DNA from: Litoreibacter arenae DSM 19593
GTDB taxonomy: Bacteria; Pseudomonadota; Alphaproteobacteria; Rhodobacterales; Rhodobacteraceae
NCBI RefSeq assembly: GCF_000442275.2
Contig: NZ_KE557314.1
Coordinates: forward strand, 310,001-374,000
Length of the DNA: 64,000 nucleotides
Direction of reading: 5' to 3'
Shown here: positions 54,711 to 64,000 of the stretch, in pieces
Layout: each line of letters opens with the position of its first letter
Numbering within the stretch: the stretch's first letter is position 1
Program-made: the position numbers and the translations under genes
The notes under the pieces: generated by a model
Databases searched by the model: none
What the model was told of the DNA's origin: nothing
Seen by the model: only the letters and a program-made list of their open reading frames with translations

Positions 54711-55029
54711 GGCCCTCAAGATCGGCGCAGCATTCCGCCAGTAAGAAATCGTTAAGGCGTTTGAAGGTCGCGTAATCCGCCATCGCGCAGATGGTCGAGC
54801 GACCTTGACGGGTCTGTTTGATCAGCCCCGCATGCGCCAGGATTTTGAGATGATGCGTCAGGTTCGCGCCGCTCAGGCCCGTAGCCTCCCCCAATGCGCC
54901 AATGTTCATTCCCTTGTCGCCCGCCCGCGTCAGAGTGCGCAGCAGGGACAAGCGTTGTTCCGAGCCGAGTGCGGCATAGGCGCTGGCGGCTTGAACGAGG
55001 GTCAGAGTGGAATCATCAAAAGTTTTCAT
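54697..55029 (-). CDS. ArsR-family regulator
   Basis: 110 residues. Winged HTH: AYAALGSEQRLSLLRTL, GLSGANLTHHLKILAHAGLIKQTRQGR. The classical ELCVC arsenic site is absent; Cys residues lie in STICAM and at the C-terminus (ECCADLEGHEHG), which with the His residues could form a different metal site. Operator directly upstream at 55030. Confidence 0.9.
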   Translation of the reverse strand: MKTFDDSTLTLVQAASAYAALGSEQRLSLLRTLTRAGDKGMNIGALGEATGLSGANLTHHLKILAHAGLIKQTRQGRSTICAMADYATFKRLNDFLLAECCADLEGHEHG

Positions 55030-55049
55030 ATTTCGATAATTATAGAAAT
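55030..55049. promoter_or_regulatory. ArsR operator
   Basis: A 20-base dyad, ATTTCGATAA / TTATAGAAAT, with 18 of 20 positions symmetric, touching the arsR start codon. Typical ArsR/SmtB site form and place. Confidence 0.72.
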
Positions 55050-55093
55050 GTTAAATATTCGCAATCGTTTTCTTCCGGACCTATGTATCGGGA

Positions 55094-55690
55094 ATGCCAA
55101 TCTCCAAGCTAAAACGCGACCTCTCGGCCTGCACGATCTGTAAGGATCGTTTCGCTGCAACCCGAACGCGGCACGGCCCCCGCCCAATCGTCTGGTTCGA
55201 CAAAGGCGCGCGATTGCTCATCGCCAGCCAGGCACCCGGCGCGCGTGCGCATGACGGCGGCAGGCCTTTCATCGACCCGTCGGGAAATCGTCTGCGCGAC
55301 TGGATGGGCGTGGACGGCGACACCTTCTATGATCGCTCCCGCGTCGCCATCGTGCCGATGGCGTTCTGCTTTCCGGGCTACAATGCGCAAGGGTCGGACC
55401 TGCCCCCGCCGCCAGTCTGCGCGAAAACCTGGCGTGCGGATATACTTGAGCAACTGCCGGATATCCGGCTGACCCTGCTCATCGGCGGCTATGCGCAGAA
55501 ATACCATCTGGGCGGTGACGCCACATCCGTCACCGACACCGTCGCCCGTTGGCGCGATCACGCGCCTGCGATTATCCCCTTGCCGCATCCGTCTTGGCGC
55601 AATACCGCATGGATCAAACGAAATCCGTGGTTCGAGACGGAACTTCTCCCCGTTCTCAAATCCCGCGTGAAAGAGGCACTTGCCCCATGA
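55094..55690 (+). CDS. Uracil-DNA glycosylase family protein
   Basis: 198 residues. SACTICKDRF and later Cys residues (FCFPGYN, PVCAKTW) could bind a 4Fe-4S cluster as in family 4/5-type enzymes. Active-site regions: LLIASQAPGARAHDGGRPF and PLPHPSWRNTAW. Excises uracil or related damage in DNA. Overlaps the next gene by 4 bases. Confidence 0.85.
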   Translation: MPISKLKRDLSACTICKDRFAATRTRHGPRPIVWFDKGARLLIASQAPGARAHDGGRPFIDPSGNRLRDWMGVDGDTFYDRSRVAIVPMAFCFPGYNAQGSDLPPPPVCAKTWRADILEQLPDIRLTLLIGGYAQKYHLGGDATSVTDTVARWRDHAPAIIPLPHPSWRNTAWIKRNPWFETELLPVLKSRVKEALAP

Positions 55691-56466
55691 ACACCCCTCT
55701 CGATCAAGCCCATGCAGCGATGGAGGCCGCCCCCGACGATGATGCCGCACGCTTGCGATTTTACGAACGCATGGGTGACGCTGAACTCTTTTTGCTGCTG
55801 GAAAGCGAGCCGGACGGGGATCAGGTTTCGCCGCAGGTATTTGAGCTGGAGGATGCCTCCTACGTGCTCGCCTTCGATCGCGAGGAACGCTTGTCCGACT
55901 TCGCCGAAGGGACCGCGCCTTATGTCGGCCTGTCAGGCCGCGTATTGGCGCAGATGCTGGCGGGGCAGAACCTTGGGCTGGGGTTGAATCTCGGCGTCGC
56001 ACCGTCGTCGATCCTGATTCCGGCCACGGCGGTGGATTGGCTGCACGAAACGCTGTCCCATGCGCCGATTGATGCAGCAGACACACCCACCGAAATCACC
56101 GCCCCGAAGGGCCTGCCGGACAGCCTGATCACCGCCATCGACACCAAGCTCGCCACCGCAGCGGGTCTTGCACAATGCGCGTACCTTGCCGGCGTGACCT
56201 ACGCCAGCGGCCAGCGCGCGCATATTCTGGCCTTTGTCGGGGCAGAACCTGCTGCCGAAGCCGCGCTGGCCCGCGCGGTGAACGAGGCGTTGGTGTTTTC
56301 AGGCATCGAAGCCGGGGCGCTGGACGTGGCCTTCTTCGACTCAGGCCACCCTGTCATCGGCGCACTCGACGCACATGCGTTGCGCTTTGACTTGCCCCAG
56401 CCGATCCAGCCTACTGCACGCCCTGCCCCTGGCAGTGACCCGTCGAAACCGCCAAAACTGGTCTAG
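55687..56466 (+). CDS. SseB-family protein
   Basis: 259 residues from ATG at 55687. N-terminal SseB-like domain: LDQAHAAMEAAPDDDAARLRFYERMGDAELFLLL, quoted in shortened form in its key parts AELFLLL and YVLAFDREERLSDF. C-terminal half LAQCAYLAGVTYASGQRAHILAFVG fits the SseB enhanced-serine-sensitivity family. Function unclear. Translationally coupled to the glycosylase gene. Confidence 0.8.
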   Translation: MNTPLDQAHAAMEAAPDDDAARLRFYERMGDAELFLLLESEPDGDQVSPQVFELEDASYVLAFDREERLSDFAEGTAPYVGLSGRVLAQMLAGQNLGLGLNLGVAPSSILIPATAVDWLHETLSHAPIDAADTPTEITAPKGLPDSLITAIDTKLATAAGLAQCAYLAGVTYASGQRAHILAFVGAEPAAEAALARAVNEALVFSGIEAGALDVAFFDSGHPVIGALDAHALRFDLPQPIQPTARPAPGSDPSKPPKLV

Positions 56467-56468
56467 GC

Positions 56469-57401
56469 TCAATACCCCGCCTGACGATCAACCAGATGCA
56501 GGAACGGCTTACCCGCCTCACCGCGCCGTATGTTTTCCGCGATCACCTCTGAGGCCGTGCCCGCCTTCGTCTCCGCCGCAATGTGGGGCGTTACGGTTAC
56601 TTTGGGATGTGCCCAGAAAGGGTGGTCTTTGGGCAGCGGCTCGACACGGAAGACATCAAGTGTCGCATGGGCCAACTGCCCGCTGTCGAGCGCCGCAAGC
56701 AGCGCGTCGTCGTCGATCAAGGGGCCACGGCCCGGGTTCACCACAAAGCCCCCGCGCCGCATGAATGAAATGCTCTCGGCGTTCAGGACGCTCTCGGTCG
56801 CGGGTGTGTCGGGCAGAAGCAGTGCAACCATATCGGCGTCAGCCAACGCATCCCTCAACCCCGCATCGCCATGATGGCAGGTCACGCCTTCAACCGCTTT
56901 CGGGCTGCGGGACCAGCCATGCACGTCAAATTTCAGATGCACCAGTGACTGCGCACATGCAGAGCCCAAAGCGCCCAGACCCAGCACGCAAACCTTGCGG
57001 TCCCGCGCCAGAGGTGCCGCCGACCCCGCCCGCCAGACGCCATCTTGCGCCGTGATGAACCGGTCCATGCCCAGATGATACCGCAGGACATGGCCGGTCA
57101 CCCATTCCACCATGCTCTCGGTCAGTCCGTGATCCACCATACGGCAAAGCGGCACGTGCAGGGTCGGGTTGTCCACCATCGTCTCGACCCCGGCCCACAG
57201 GCTCAGCACCGCTTTCAGTTTTGTGAACGGGGTGAAGTCGCTGACAGGTCCACTTGGCGCGTAGACGATGTAGTCGACGTCTTCGGGCGGGAGGTCGGTG
57301 CCCAGTTGCGCGTCGATGCACGCCTTCTCGAAGGCAGCGTGCAGCGGCGCCTCATACTCGTCCCAGCTTGCCGGTTTGGCGGAAAACAATACGTTTACCA
57401 T
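56469..57401 (-). CDS. D-2-hydroxyacid dehydrogenase (GhrA-like)
   Basis: 310 residues from ATG at 57401 (GAGG upstream). NAD(P)-binding VCVLGLGALGSACAQ, catalytic Arg in NPGRGPLID, Glu in the RVEPLP region and His in TPHIAAET. Glyoxylate/hydroxypyruvate reductase A branch by length and the WAGVETM motif. Begins 7 bases after the rodA stop and may be read from the cell-shape operon. Confidence 0.9.
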   Translation of the reverse strand: MVNVLFSAKPASWDEYEAPLHAAFEKACIDAQLGTDLPPEDVDYIVYAPSGPVSDFTPFTKLKAVLSLWAGVETMVDNPTLHVPLCRMVDHGLTESMVEWVTGHVLRYHLGMDRFITAQDGVWRAGSAAPLARDRKVCVLGLGALGSACAQSLVHLKFDVHGWSRSPKAVEGVTCHHGDAGLRDALADADMVALLLPDTPATESVLNAESISFMRRGGFVVNPGRGPLIDDDALLAALDSGQLAHATLDVFRVEPLPKDHPFWAHPKVTVTPHIAAETKAGTASEVIAENIRRGEAGKPFLHLVDRQAGY

Positions 57402-57408
57402 TTCGCAG

Positions 57409-58548
57409 CTACCTCGGTCTGTGGACATGCGCACTTTGCATCAGCCCGAAAGCCAGCAGCAGCACGATCATCGCGGAGCCACCGTAGCTCACCATTGGCA
57501 GCGGCACACCCACCACCGGCGCAAGGCCCATCACCATCGACATATTGACCGCAAAGAACAGGAAGAACGTCAACCCGATCCCCATGGTCAGCAGCGACGC
57601 GAAGCGGTCCTTGTTGCTGAGCGCGGAGGCCACGCAGAACACCAGCACCAGCACGTAGAGGCTGAGTAGGGAGATGCCGCCGATAAACCCGAATTCCTCG
57701 GCCAATGTCGTAAAAATGAAGTCGGTGTGCTTCTCCGGCAAGAAGTTCAGCCGGCTCTGGGTGCCTTGCATATACCCTCGCCCGGTCCATCCGCCAGAGC
57801 CGAGCGCGATCTTGGACTGCGTGATGTGATAGCCCGCCCCCAAAGGGTCGGATGACGGGTCGATGAACGTGTCGATCCGCCGGTACTGGTAGTCCTTGAG
57901 CAACTGCCATGCGGTCCCGCGGCTCTCGAACACGGCACCGACAAGCCCCGCCGCCCCTGCGATCACGGCGGCGAAATAGGCCCAGTGGACGCCAGCCAAA
58001 AACATCAACCCGCCGCCGCCGAACACCAGCAATAGCGCGGTTCCCAGATCGGGCTGGCGCAGGGTCAGGAATACCGGCAGCGCGATAATCAGAAGCGGGA
58101 TAAGCACCCAAAGAGGGCGGGATATTTTCTTGATATCGAGCCAATCGTAATAGGCCGCAAGGAACATGATCAGCGTAACCTTGGTCAGCTCGGAGGGTTG
58201 CAACCGCATGAAACCAAGGTCTATCCAACGCTGTGCGCCCATGCCGGTAGAGCCGAAAAACTCCACCCCCACCAGCAGCAACACGGACAGGGCATAGGCC
58301 AGCCCCGCTATGTTGCGCAGAAACCAGACCGGGATCATCGCAACGCCGAGCATCAGGAACAATCCCAACGCAAACCGTTTCATCTGCGGCTCTGCCCACG
58401 GGGTCATGGACCCGCCTGCCACCGAGTAGAGCATCAGGAACCCGACGCTCGCAATCGCGGTCAGCAAGACGATGACCGGCCAGCTCAGGTGCAATACCTT
58501 GGACAGCCCGCTGGGTACGGACTTTACGTTGTATTCCAGATAGCTCAC
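57409..58548 (-). CDS. rodA: Rod-shape peptidoglycan polymerase RodA
   Basis: 379 residues, GTG start overlapping the mrdA stop (GTGA). SEDS family with about ten spans; the conserved GSGGWTGRGYMQGTQ and LPEKHTDFIFTTLAEEFGF blocks are present. Glycosyltransferase partner of PBP2 in the elongasome. Confidence 0.95.
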   Translation of the reverse strand: MSYLEYNVKSVPSGLSKVLHLSWPVIVLLTAIASVGFLMLYSVAGGSMTPWAEPQMKRFALGLFLMLGVAMIPVWFLRNIAGLAYALSVLLLVGVEFFGSTGMGAQRWIDLGFMRLQPSELTKVTLIMFLAAYYDWLDIKKISRPLWVLIPLLIIALPVFLTLRQPDLGTALLLVFGGGGLMFLAGVHWAYFAAVIAGAAGLVGAVFESRGTAWQLLKDYQYRRIDTFIDPSSDPLGAGYHITQSKIALGSGGWTGRGYMQGTQSRLNFLPEKHTDFIFTTLAEEFGFIGGISLLSLYVLVLVFCVASALSNKDRFASLLTMGIGLTFFLFFAVNMSMVMGLAPVVGVPLPMVSYGGSAMIVLLLAFGLMQSAHVHRPR

Positions 58549-60488
58549 GCTTGCGACTCCGGCGCGCCCGGCGCGTCAGGGTCCCAAAGTTGCAGCTTCT
58601 TCAATCCTGAACTGATGCGTCCCCGCTGTGAAGATGGATAGGCCGACAGCGGAGGCACCCCGCCCGTTTGCGCGGCGAGCATGATGTCCCGCGCAATCGG
58701 CGCCGCAGCGGTAGAGCCGCCGCCGCCATGCTCGACAACGACCGATATCGCGTATTTTGGCGCGTCTACAGGGGCGAAACCCACATAAAGGGCATGATCG
58801 CGGCGCTCCCACGGCAGGTCCTCGTTGCGGAAGACCCCGCGCGCACGTTCGGCCTTGGTGATGTTGCGAACCTGGCTGGTGCCGGTCTTGCCCGCCATGC
58901 GAAGGGCCTTATCGTCAATTCGGGTGGCGTAGGCCGTGCCGCGGTTCTCGTTTGCCACCGCGAACATGCCGTCCTGAATATGGGAGATCATGGAGCTGCT
59001 GAGGCCCAAAGGCTCCCCCGCGCCGGACGGGGTTTCGACACCATTGATGGATTTCAACAGCCGTGGCGTCACCGCGCGGTTCGTGGCAAGCCGCGCGGTC
59101 ATGACCGCCAGTTGCAAAGGCGAGGTCAGCACCAGACCCTGCCCGATAGCCGCGTTCAGGCTGTCACCGATCACCCAGTCGTTGCCGCGGTTTTCCCGCT
59201 TCCACGCCTTCGTCGGGATCAGCCCGCTTGCGACGGCCGACATCGGCACGTCATACCGCTCGCCCAAACCAAGGCGACGCGCCATGGCGGAAATCTTCTC
59301 GATCCCGACCCGCTGGGCCAAGTCATAATAATAGACGTCGCAGGATTGCTTGAGCGAGTTACGCAGGTTCATGTAGCCGTGCCCGCCACGCTTCCAACAG
59401 TGGAACCTGCGGCTGGCGACCTCCGCATACCCGCCGCACCAGATCGTCTCATCTGCCGTGATCTCACCCGCCTCCAGCGCCGCCAAGGCGGTTACCATCT
59501 TGAAGGTAGAGCCGGGTGGATACGTGCCCTGCACCGCCTTGTTTGCAAGGGGGCGATACTTGTTCTCGGTCAGCGCGCCGTAGTCCTTGACCGAGATGCC
59601 GCGTACAAACAGGTTAGGGTCGAACGCCGGTGCCGAGCCGATTGCCATCAGATCGCCCGTATTCACGTCGATCACCACCGCTGCCGCACTTTCGCCCGCC
59701 AGACGCGCCTGCACGAAGTTCTGCAACCGCGTATCCACGGTAAGCTGGACGTTGCCGCCCTTCTTGCTTTCGTCGCGCCCCAATTCGCGCATGACGCGGC
59801 CAATGGCGTTCACCTCGACCCTCTTGGTGCCAGCCTTGCCACGCAACTCGTGTTCCAGCTTGTTCTCGGAGCCGGTCTTGCCAATCTGGAACTTGGGGAT
59901 CTGGAGCAACGGGTCCTTGTCCTCGATCCGGCTCAGGTCATAGTCGCTGACCGGCCCGACATATCCAACAATATGCGCAAAGTCCGCCCCGCGTGGATAA
60001 AGACGGCTCAGACCAACCTCCGGCGTAATGCCGGGCAGGGCTGGCGCATTGACCGCGACCTGGCTCAGGTCTTCCCAGGACAGCCGGTCCGCGATGGTCA
60101 CCGGCACCAGCCGCGAACGTTTGCGCAACTCTTCACGCGCGTGTTCCATATCCTCGGAGGTCATGGGGATCAGGCGGGCAAGCGCGTGCAGCACCTCCTC
60201 CGGATCATCAACCTCGTCACGCAGCATGGTGACGCGGTAATTCTGCTCATTGCCGGCAATCAGCAGTCCATTGCGGTCGAAAATCTGCCCGCGGGCGGGG
60301 GGCAACAGGCGAATGCTAATGCGGTTTTCTTCGGCGAGCAGCCGGAACTGGTCGGCCTGATCCACCTGAAGATGCCGCATCCGCAGCCCCAGAAGGCCCG
60401 CAAACGCGGCCATCCCGCCGCCCATCACCAAGCCGCGACGGTTGATAAGTGCCGCGCTTTCTTCGGTATCCTTGGCCGAGCGTCTCAT
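58545..60488 (-). CDS. mrdA: Penicillin-binding protein 2
   Basis: 647 residues. N-terminal span, dimerisation domain, then transpeptidase: PPGSTFKMVTAL (SxxK), KQSCDVYYYDL (SxN-type SCD) and AGKTGTSQV (KTG). Length and order match class B PBP2. Overlaps mreD by 4 bases. Confidence 0.95.
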   Translation of the reverse strand: MRRSAKDTEESAALINRRGLVMGGGMAAFAGLLGLRMRHLQVDQADQFRLLAEENRISIRLLPPARGQIFDRNGLLIAGNEQNYRVTMLRDEVDDPEEVLHALARLIPMTSEDMEHAREELRKRSRLVPVTIADRLSWEDLSQVAVNAPALPGITPEVGLSRLYPRGADFAHIVGYVGPVSDYDLSRIEDKDPLLQIPKFQIGKTGSENKLEHELRGKAGTKRVEVNAIGRVMRELGRDESKKGGNVQLTVDTRLQNFVQARLAGESAAAVVIDVNTGDLMAIGSAPAFDPNLFVRGISVKDYGALTENKYRPLANKAVQGTYPPGSTFKMVTALAALEAGEITADETIWCGGYAEVASRRFHCWKRGGHGYMNLRNSLKQSCDVYYYDLAQRVGIEKISAMARRLGLGERYDVPMSAVASGLIPTKAWKRENRGNDWVIGDSLNAAIGQGLVLTSPLQLAVMTARLATNRAVTPRLLKSINGVETPSGAGEPLGLSSSMISHIQDGMFAVANENRGTAYATRIDDKALRMAGKTGTSQVRNITKAERARGVFRNEDLPWERRDHALYVGFAPVDAPKYAISVVVEHGGGGSTAAAPIARDIMLAAQTGGVPPLSAYPSSQRGRISSGLKKLQLWDPDAPGAPESQA

Positions 60489-61084
60489 CCGATCACCCCG
60501 TCGCTGTCCAACTCACGGACCCCTGCCCGCCTGATCCTGAGGATAAAGTGGACCACCAGAATAACAAAGGGGTAGGCGATCGCGGTCGTCAAAATGTGAA
60601 GCAGGGTCACGCCAAGCCCGGGATGCGGGACGGCGAAGACGATGTGAACCAGCGCATTGACGATAACTGCCCCGGTGAAGGCCCCTACCACAAGCGCGAT
60701 TTCCAGCGCCACGGACACCTCGCTGCCAGCGTTGGTCTGGCGGCGCAGAAACTCGTAGGCCACCAGCGACACGGCGGGCCACAAACCCAAGGGGCGCAGA
60801 TACAGAATATCCGCCAGCAGATGCACGGCCACGATCAGCAGCACCGGCGCCCAACGCGGCCGCCGCATCAAAAATGCGGCAGTCAGACAAAACAACAGAT
60901 CAGGCCCGGGCAGGCTAAAATACCTGCTTCCTTCCTGCACCAACTGCCCGCTGACGGGATCAATCAGCGCGATACTCGCGGGGGCGGTGTTGACCGGCAA
61001 AAGCTGAGAAAAGATGATCAGCCCGCTGACCGCCACGAAAAGAAGGCGAAATTGAAGCCTGCGCCATGTAATCGGATCAACCAT
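60485..61084 (-). CDS. mreD: Rod shape-determining protein MreD
   Basis: 199 residues from ATG at 61084, overlapping mreC by 8 bases; the longer frame reads into mreC. Five or six spans, with LLFCLTAAFLMRRPRWAPVLLIVAVHLLADILYL as the core, given here only as part of the hydrophobic profile. Family is weakly conserved, but position fixes identity. Confidence 0.88.
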   Translation of the reverse strand: MVDPITWRRLQFRLLFVAVSGLIIFSQLLPVNTAPASIALIDPVSGQLVQEGSRYFSLPGPDLLFCLTAAFLMRRPRWAPVLLIVAVHLLADILYLRPLGLWPAVSLVAYEFLRRQTNAGSEVSVALEIALVVGAFTGAVIVNALVHIVFAVPHPGLGVTLLHILTTAIAYPFVILVVHFILRIRRAGVRELDSDGVIG

Positions 61085-61982
61085 CGGTCGCCTCGGCAGT
61101 CTCCGGCGATAGGTCCGGCACCTCGTCGGCGGCAATCAGGCCGCCCACGGTGTCAATTCTGGCCGAATGGGGCGTGCGCAGCACCCGCAAAAACTCCAGC
61201 CGCCCGTAGTCCGCCGCCAGCTTGACCCGCAACCTGCGGTCGGAGCCAAGTGCGATCTGGCCCACCAGAATATCCGCCGGAAACACCTTCCCGTCACCCG
61301 AGGTCACCACGCGGTCACCCGGGCGCACGTCTTCGACATTCTCGACGATATCCACCGGTGGTGCCAAGGTGTTGTCACCCACCAGCAGCGCCTTCTGGCC
61401 GGAGGGCTGGATCGTCACCGGCACACGGCTGTTTGTGTCGGTCAACAGGATCACGCGGCTGGTGCTGTCCCCCACACCGGCAATCCGCCCGACCAAACCC
61501 AAACCGTCCATCGTCGCCCAACCGTCCTGAATGCCGTCGCGCGCGCCGACATTCAGCAGCACGGAGCGCCGGAACGGCGAGCCGTTATCCGTCAGCACAA
61601 CCCCTGTCACAAAGGTAAGCTGCGCGTTCAGGCGCACCTTGTTCAGGTCCAGCAGCCGCGCGTTCTCCTGCTCCAGCTGGATCGCGGCCTCGCGCCACGA
61701 CTTCATCTGCTGCAACTCGCGCCGCAACTCCTGATTCTGTTCATATATGCGGGTGTAGCTCTGGAAGTCGTCGAACATCCGGCTCACACGGGTCACGGGC
61801 GCCAAAGCCCAATCGAACGAGGGCACCACCTTGTCGACAATGGCTGAGCGGAACCGCTCCATCCGTGGGTTATCGATGCGCCACGCACCGAAGATCACCA
61901 GCAAGAGCACGACCAAAACCCCGATCAGCACACGTCTGACGGGGCGGCCATATTCCTCTTGTCCGCGTCGATCAATCGCCAT
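61077..61982 (-). CDS. mreC: Rod shape-determining protein MreC
   Basis: 301 residues. Cytoplasmic tail, one span (RVLIGVLVVLLLVIFGAW), coiled coil at about 68-110, then the beta-barrel domain with GVVLTDNGSPFRRSVLLNVGARDGI and ILLTDTNSRVPV. Organises the elongasome in the periplasm. Confidence 0.94.
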   Translation of the reverse strand: MAIDRRGQEEYGRPVRRVLIGVLVVLLLVIFGAWRIDNPRMERFRSAIVDKVVPSFDWALAPVTRVSRMFDDFQSYTRIYEQNQELRRELQQMKSWREAAIQLEQENARLLDLNKVRLNAQLTFVTGVVLTDNGSPFRRSVLLNVGARDGIQDGWATMDGLGLVGRIAGVGDSTSRVILLTDTNSRVPVTIQPSGQKALLVGDNTLAPPVDIVENVEDVRPGDRVVTSGDGKVFPADILVGQIALGSDRRLRVKLAADYGRLEFLRVLRTPHSARIDTVGGLIAADEVPDLSPETAEATDG

Positions 61983-62029
61983 GGGTTTGGTCCAAACTGC
62001 GGGTGCGGCCGCAACGCGACCTGATAGGG

Positions 62030-63181
<1,152 letters not shown>

Positions 63182-63223
63182 TCAGCACTATTCCGCCTCT
63201 CTTTGGCAGGTTAGAACCGCGGC

Positions 63224-64000
63224 ATGCTGTCCTACCAACACATCTTCCACGCGGGAAATCCTGCTGACGTGCACAAGCACGCGCTTCTCTGTGCCGCGCT
63301 GTCCTATATGACGCGCAAGGACAAACCGCTCAGCTATCTGGAAACACATGCAGGCCGCGCATTCTACGACCTATCGTCTCCCGAAGCGCTTAAAACCGGC
63401 GAGGCCGAGGCAGGGGTCACCGCCCTGACAGAAAAATTCGCTCCCGATCACCCTTACGTCAAAGCACTCGACGCCCTACGAGACCAGCATGGTGACACAG
63501 CCTATGCAGGCTCGCCGATGCTCGCCGCCTTTTCCCTGCGCCCAACCGACAAGCTGCATCTCGCCGAGTTGCACCCGCAGGAGTTCGCGGCCTTGCGCGA
63601 CGCAATGCGCCCCCATAACGCCAAATGCTACCGACAGGACGGCTTCGAGATGGCGCAAGCGGCCTGCCCGCCAGAGCCGCGCCGCGGCCTGATGCTCATC
63701 GACCCCAGCTACGAGATAAAATCGGACTACGACCTTATCCCAGGCCAGATCGCCAAACTGCACCGCAAATGGAATGTCGGCGTGATCGCACTTTGGTATC
63801 CCATACTGACGTCAGAGGCGCATATCCCGATGCTCCGCGCGCTAAAAGCGCAAACCCTCCCGGACGTGCTGCACCACGAGGTCACGTTCCCTCCCGTGCG
63901 CGAAAACCACCGCATGACCGGCTCCGGCATGTTCATCGTCAACGCCCCTTACGGCTCGGACGACGAGGCAAGAACCCTCACGCAAATTTTCCAACCCTAG
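63224..64000 (+). CDS. rlmJ: 23S rRNA (adenine-2030-N6)-methyltransferase RlmJ
   Basis: 258 residues, complete, ending at the window edge. LSYQHIFHAGNPADVHKHA at the N-terminus, ETHAGRAFYDL, and MLIDPSYEIKSDY with the DPSY (DPPY-type) catalytic motif. Methylates A2030 of 23S rRNA. Divergent from mreB with a 150-base shared upstream region. Confidence 0.95.
   Translation: MLSYQHIFHAGNPADVHKHALLCAALSYMTRKDKPLSYLETHAGRAFYDLSSPEALKTGEAEAGVTALTEKFAPDHPYVKALDALRDQHGDTAYAGSPMLAAFSLRPTDKLHLAELHPQEFAALRDAMRPHNAKCYRQDGFEMAQAACPPEPRRGLMLIDPSYEIKSDYDLIPGQIAKLHRKWNVGVIALWYPILTSEAHIPMLRALKAQTLPDVLHHEVTFPPVRENHRMTGSGMFIVNAPYGSDDEARTLTQIFQP

Noticed and set aside
55109-56086. A 325-codon minus-strand frame
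   Set aside because: Antisense to the well-supported glycosylase and SseB-like genes.
58668-60575. A 635-codon open frame on the plus strand
   Set aside because: Exactly antisense to mrdA, Arg/His/Gln-rich with no domain; a by-product of GC-rich codon use.

Overview
The window looks like a chromosomal segment of an alphaproteobacterium of the Rhodobacterales (Roseobacter-like). The gene order ybeY-type housekeeping, mreBCD-mrdA-rodA, kpsT/kpsE/kdsA, UbiTUV, and a VPLPA-CTERM-type sorting signal all point that way. Base composition is moderately GC-rich, with an AT-richer patch around 9.2-12.6 kb and mosaic composition at 41.6-47.7 kb. No database search was possible; names rest on motifs and family knowledge.

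Layout. 1-308: 3'-truncated ybeY. 410-9166 (minus): a six-gene operon-like cluster with a secreted two-heme cytochrome c, a GMC flavoprotein, two unnamed conserved proteins, a DyP peroxidase and a catalase-related hemoprotein. 9510-18269 (plus): three large hydrolase genes, namely a membrane-anchored DUF2235 serine hydrolase, a papain-like protease joined to an alpha/beta-hydrolase-like domain lacking its nucleophile, and an SGNH hydrolase-caspase-M15 peptidase fusion. This is the best candidate for an undescribed system. 18.3-19.8 kb is a degraded stretch with a small ORF and an AlpA-like remnant.

19794-31406 is a coherent low-oxygen and nitric-oxide block. On the minus strand lie two RIC-type hemerythrins, a DUF2478 protein and ubiT-ubiU-ubiV (oxygen-independent ubiquinone synthesis). 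Divergent from them are an Rrf2/NsrR-like regulator and, behind a perfect FNR-type box, a heme-copper enzyme operon. That operon holds a small membrane protein, a CuA subunit II, a subunit I with Gln instead of the catalytic Tyr (nitric-oxide-reductase-like), heme O synthase, SCO, a cytochrome b-ferredoxin-MvhD fusion, an anchored periplasmic protein and a bacteriohemerythrin. Together these could feed and build an NO-reducing terminal enzyme.

31.9-35.0 kb carries an epimerase, a radical SAM protein and an acyltransferase-carrier-protein fusion. 35.1-41.6 kb has a Crp/Fnr regulator and a TetR-controlled RND efflux operon whose adaptor gene is frameshifted. 42232-47650 is a roughly 5.4-kb element inserted at the 3' end of tRNA-Gln(UUG). 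It is bounded by 20-bp direct repeats with paired arm-like sites inside, and contains iteron-like repeats, a VPLPA-CTERM protein with an in-frame amber, a truncated tyrosine recombinase, a replication-type helicase and an inverted pair of HNH sequences.

47.8-64 kb is core: an HI0933-family flavoprotein, capsule export and Kdo synthesis (kpsT, kpsE, kdsA), nhaA, an ArsR-permease pair with a clear operator, a uracil-DNA glycosylase family gene with an SseB-like gene, a hydroxyacid dehydrogenase, the cell-shape operon mreB-mreC-mreD-mrdA-rodA, and rlmJ.
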